From Crocinitomicaceae bacterium (GTDB lineage: Bacteria > Bacteroidota > Bacteroidia > Flavobacteriales_D > Crocinitomicaceae): a stretch of 8,987 nt of DNA. A program made the translations under genes and the position numbers. Below, piece by piece: positions 6,679-8,987 of this stretch. The notes beneath the pieces are model-generated. The model did not search any database. It saw nothing but the letters and a program-made list of their open reading frames with translations, and had not been told where the DNA came from. Position 1 is the stretch's first letter; each line of letters begins with the position of its first letter. The stretch is from NCBI GenBank assembly GCA_027084145.1, contig JALWLM010000526.1, forward strand, positions 1 to 8,987, given 5' to 3'.

Positions 6679-7995
6679 CTATTCTTCCACAACTTTCCCG
6701 TAGAGATCGTAATGATCCGCCTTTTCTATAAGTATTTTAGCAAAATCACCAATTCTCACATAATTGTTTTTTTTCTTAACAAGAACTTCGTTGTCTACAT
6801 CGGGAGAATCAAACTCTGTTCGTCCTATAAAATGATCTCCTTCTATACGGTCAAATAAGACATTAAACACTTTTCCGACTTTTTCTTGATTTAATTGATA
6901 GCTTATTTCAGATTGTAAAGACATAATCTTGTCGGCTCTTTCTTTTTTTACCTCTTCGGGGACATCATCTTCTTGATTATAAGCATAGGTGTTTTCTTCA
7001 TGAGAATATGTAAAAATACCTAATCGATCAAACTTCATTTGTTCAACAAAGTGATACATTTCCATAAAGTCTTTCTCACTTTCACCCGGATAACCGGCAA
7101 TTAAAGTTGTTCTAATGGCGATTTCCGGAATTGTTTCTCTGATTTTCCTGATGAGTTCTTGGGTCTTTTCACGGGTAATTCCCCTTCGCATATCCTTTAA
7201 AACTTTTGTTGAGCCGTGTTGTAAGGGGATATCCAAATAATTACAAATTTTCGGGTTATTTTTCATCACGTCCAGAACATCCAAAGGAAAGCCGCTTGGG
7301 TAAGCATAATGCAAACGAATCCATTCTATTCCATCTATTTCTGATAATTTTTCCAGCAATTCGGCTAAAGTTCTCTTTTTGTATAAATCTAATCCGTAAT
7401 ACGTTAAATCTTGGGCAATTAATATAAGTTCTTTAACCCCTTTTGATGCCAGGGTTTTGGTTTGAACAATTAAATCTTCTATGGGGGTGGATCGGTGTTT
7501 TCCCCGCATTAAAGGAATCGCACAAAAAGAACAAGGGCGATCACATCCTTCGGCAATTTTTAAATAAGCATAATGCGTAGGTGTTGTTAATAATCGCTCT
7601 CCTATCAGCTCACTTTTATAATTTGCTTTTAACGTTTTTAATAGCAGGGGTAAGTCTCTCGTTCCAAAATAAGCATCTACCTCCGGAATTTCTTGTTCCA
7701 AATCATCTTTGTATCGTTGAGATAAGCACCCTGTTACATATAGCTTATCTACAAGTCCTTTTTGCTTTGCTTCTGCAAAATTTAATATAGTATCAATAGA
7801 CTCTTGTTTTGCGTTATCAATAAAGCCACAAGTATTGATAATTACAATGGAGGCGTCTTCCGATTTTGATTCGTGTTCAACATCAAAATGATTCCCTTTT
7901 AATTGTGCCATTAACACTTCTGAATCGAAAAGGTTTTTTGAACATCCTAATGTAAAAACATTAATCTTGTTCTTTTTTAATGTTTTTGTTTTCAT
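6679..7995 (-). CDS. rimO: Ribosomal protein uS12 methylthiotransferase RimO
   Basis: RimO is a radical-SAM enzyme that adds a methylthio group to the beta-carbon of the conserved aspartate of ribosomal protein S12. The 438-residue protein shows all three parts. The N-terminal methylthiotransferase domain has cluster cysteines C18 (TLGCSKNLFDSE), C56 (INTCGFI) and C90 (VTGCLSQR). The radical-SAM motif CDRPCSFC gives C151, C155 and C158, followed by AIPLMRGKHRS. A TRAM-like beta-rich domain occupies about residues 370-438. TLGCSKNLFDSE and IPLMRGKHRS favour RimO over the tRNA enzyme MiaB. Length is normal for the family. The ATG at 7995 follows menB by 18 bases. The stop is TAG, 70 bases before the aminotransferase start. 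Confidence 0.95.
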   Translation of the reverse strand: MKTKTLKKNKINVFTLGCSKNLFDSEVLMAQLKGNHFDVEHESKSEDASIVIINTCGFIDNAKQESIDTILNFAEAKQKGLVDKLYVTGCLSQRYKDDLEQEIPEVDAYFGTRDLPLLLKTLKANYKSELIGERLLTTPTHYAYLKIAEGCDRPCSFCAIPLMRGKHRSTPIEDLIVQTKTLASKGVKELILIAQDLTYYGLDLYKKRTLAELLEKLSEIDGIEWIRLHYAYPSGFPLDVLDVMKNNPKICNYLDIPLQHGSTKVLKDMRRGITREKTQELIRKIRETIPEIAIRTTLIAGYPGESEKDFMEMYHFVEQMKFDRLGIFTYSHEENTYAYNQEDDVPEEVKKERADKIMSLQSEISYQLNQEKVGKVFNVLFDRIEGDHFIGRTEFDSPDVDNEVLVKKKNNYVRIGDFAKILIEKADHYDLYGKVVEE

Positions 7996-8013
7996 CGCAT
8001 AAAAGTATAAGAA

Positions 8014-8856
8014 TCAAGGGAACTTTGGAAATTTTGAGAAGTCACGAGGTCTTTTCTCAAGGAAAGCATTTCTTCCCTCTTCCGCCTCCTCAGTCATATA
8101 CGCCAATCGTGTGGCCTCTCCCGCAAAAATTTGTTGTCCTACCAATCCGTCATCAATTAAATTAAATGCATATTTTACCATTTTTACGGCTGTTGGACTT
8201 TTGGTTAAAATTTCTTGTGCCCAATCAAAAGCAACTTGTTCTAGTTCATCATGAGGAACAACTTTGTTGACCATTCCCATTTCATAAGCTTCTTGTGCAG
8301 AATATTCATATCCTAAGAAAAAGATTTCCCTCGCTCTTTTCTGCCCTACTTGTCTAGCCAAATAAGCTGATCCAAACCCGCCGTCAAAGCTAGCAACATC
8401 AACATCGGTTTGTTTAAATTTTGCATGTTCTTTAGAGGCAATTGTTAAATCACAAACCACATGAAGGCTATGGCCACCCCCAACAGCCCATCCGGGAACA
8501 ACAGCAATAACAACTTTATTCATAAAACGAATAATACGCTGAACATCTAAAATATTAAACCGGTTGAGGCCGTCTTCACCTCTATAACCTCTTTTATCTC
8601 GAACCCTTTGGTCTCCCCCCGAACAAAAAGACCATACGCCGTCTTTAGGCGAGGGACCTTCCGCAGAAATTAAAACAACACCGATTTCTTGAGAATAATG
8701 ACAGAATTTCAAGGCTTCTTCCAATTCATCTACGGTTTTAGGGCGAAAAGCATTTCTCACCTCAGGTCGATTAAAAGCGATTCTTGCAACACCATCACAT
8801 TTTTTAAATGTAATATCTTCATATTCTTTAACGGTTTCCCAGTTTATATTTCCCAT
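8014..8856 (-). CDS. menB: 1,4-dihydroxy-2-naphthoyl-CoA synthase (MenB)
   Basis: MenB closes the second ring of the menaquinone headgroup, converting o-succinylbenzoyl-CoA to 1,4-dihydroxy-2-naphthoyl-CoA in the cytoplasm. This 280-residue crotonase-family protein carries FCSGGDQRVR (77-86), the oxyanion-hole block GWAVGGGHSLHVVCDL (122-137), FKQTDVDVASFDGG (147-160) with S156 and D158, AREIFFLG (175-182), and the C-terminal AYMTEEAEEGRNAFLEKRPRDF typical of MenB rather than other crotonases. D151 follows QT where the E. coli enzyme has a bicarbonate-binding glycine, so this looks like the bicarbonate-independent (type II) form. The usual GSFDGG reads ASFDGG. The ATG at 8856 lies 7 bases after the stop of the partial upstream gene. 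The pathway partner MenG is in the same string. Confidence 0.96.
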   Translation of the reverse strand: MGNINWETVKEYEDITFKKCDGVARIAFNRPEVRNAFRPKTVDELEEALKFCHYSQEIGVVLISAEGPSPKDGVWSFCSGGDQRVRDKRGYRGEDGLNRFNILDVQRIIRFMNKVVIAVVPGWAVGGGHSLHVVCDLTIASKEHAKFKQTDVDVASFDGGFGSAYLARQVGQKRAREIFFLGYEYSAQEAYEMGMVNKVVPHDELEQVAFDWAQEILTKSPTAVKMVKYAFNLIDDGLVGQQIFAGEATRLAYMTEEAEEGRNAFLEKRPRDFSKFPKFP

Positions 8857-8863
8857 GATAGAT

Positions 8864-8986
8864 TTATTTTCTAATAAAATTTTTAATTAACTGTTTTAAA
8901 AAATGAAGGTAACTCACTTTATATAATTTACCTCTATTTTCCATATATTTTTCTGTAAAAGTATAAATTTCACGGAGTGAAAAAGA
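8864..8986 (-). CDS. C-terminal fragment of an unidentified protein, cut by the window edge
   Basis: A minus-strand frame is open without a stop from the right edge to a TAA at 8864-8866, giving at least 40 residues. It starts SFSLREIYTFTEKYMENRGK and ends KQLIKNFIRK, so the tail is basic and amphipathic. The stop lies 7 bases before the menB ATG, the spacing seen elsewhere in this gene string, which argues for a real upstream gene in the same operon. An internal ATG at 8944 could start a 26-residue peptide, but the frame stays open and protein-like upstream of it, so a cut-off longer gene is the better reading. I do not recognise the family. Similar basic tails occur in glycosyltransferases, but this is not evidence enough for a call. 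Confidence 0.6.
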   Translation of the reverse strand, partial: SFSLREIYTFTEKYMENRGKLYKVSYLHFLKQLIKNFIRK

Positions 8987-8987
8987 C

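Noticed and set aside
6609..6692. 28-residue N-terminal extension of the aminotransferase from a TTG at 6692
   Set aside because: It overlaps rimO, uses a rare start and is unlike the family's N-terminus. The ATG at 6608 gives a standard 397-residue enzyme.
8000..8010. 11-bp sequence TAAAAGTATAA upstream of rimO, repeated at 8956-8966
   Set aside because: On the minus strand it holds TACTTTTA, one mismatch from TAnnTTTG, but one copy abuts the rimO ATG and the other is inside a coding frame. Likely chance.
8972..8986. Small palindrome TTTCACTCCGTGAAA (minus strand) near the right edge
   Set aside because: Six-base stem inside the coding frame of the partial gene, with no following T-run. 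Not a terminator or a clear operator.

Overview
The window is AT-rich DNA from a member of the Bacteroidota, most likely Flavobacteriia-like. The main grounds are a gliding/type IX secretion PorT (SprT) gene directly behind a menG/ubiE methyltransferase gene, menaquinone rather than ubiquinone genes, no Shine-Dalgarno-like sequences at gene starts, and -7 motifs of the TAnnTTTG type used by this phylum. No genus-level call is possible from sequence reading alone.

Layout. Every recognisable gene lies on the minus strand, so the window reads right to left as one long, tightly packed gene string. In order of transcription: the C-terminal end of an unidentified protein that runs off the right edge (8864-8986); menB (8014-8856); rimO (6679-7995); a class I aspartate-type aminotransferase (5415-6608); an hldA/rfaE1 heptose-phosphate kinase (4433-5413); a TrkH/KtrB-type potassium transporter with an extra N-terminal membrane module (2598-4430); menG/ubiE (1865-2596); porT (1126-1836, possibly from 1878); and lgt (236-1084). 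Gaps are 7, 18, 70, 1, 2, 1, 28 (or a 14-base overlap) and 41 bases. The 70-base gap before the aminotransferase holds a candidate internal promoter.

The leftmost 235 bases have no supported gene. They hold a 19-bp perfect inverted repeat (102-120 / 200-218). Between and over its arms lie a plus-strand -7 box and a hairpin followed by seven T's, so a very short plus-strand RNA of roughly 65 nt could be made there, head-on to lgt. This is the least explained structure in the window.

Function. The block combines two menaquinone steps (MenB ring closure, MenG methylation), cell-envelope genes (Lgt for lipoprotein lipidation, PorT for type IX secretion, HldA for the heptose of LPS or S-layer glycans), ribosomal protein S12 modification (RimO), amino-acid transamination and potassium uptake. 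Most of it is housekeeping. I see no phage, transposase, CRISPR, toxin-antitoxin or defence genes, and no convincing new multi-gene system. The points most worth checking are the short inverted-repeat/RNA locus, the N-terminal module of TrkH, the two-cysteine loop of Lgt and the truncated edge gene.
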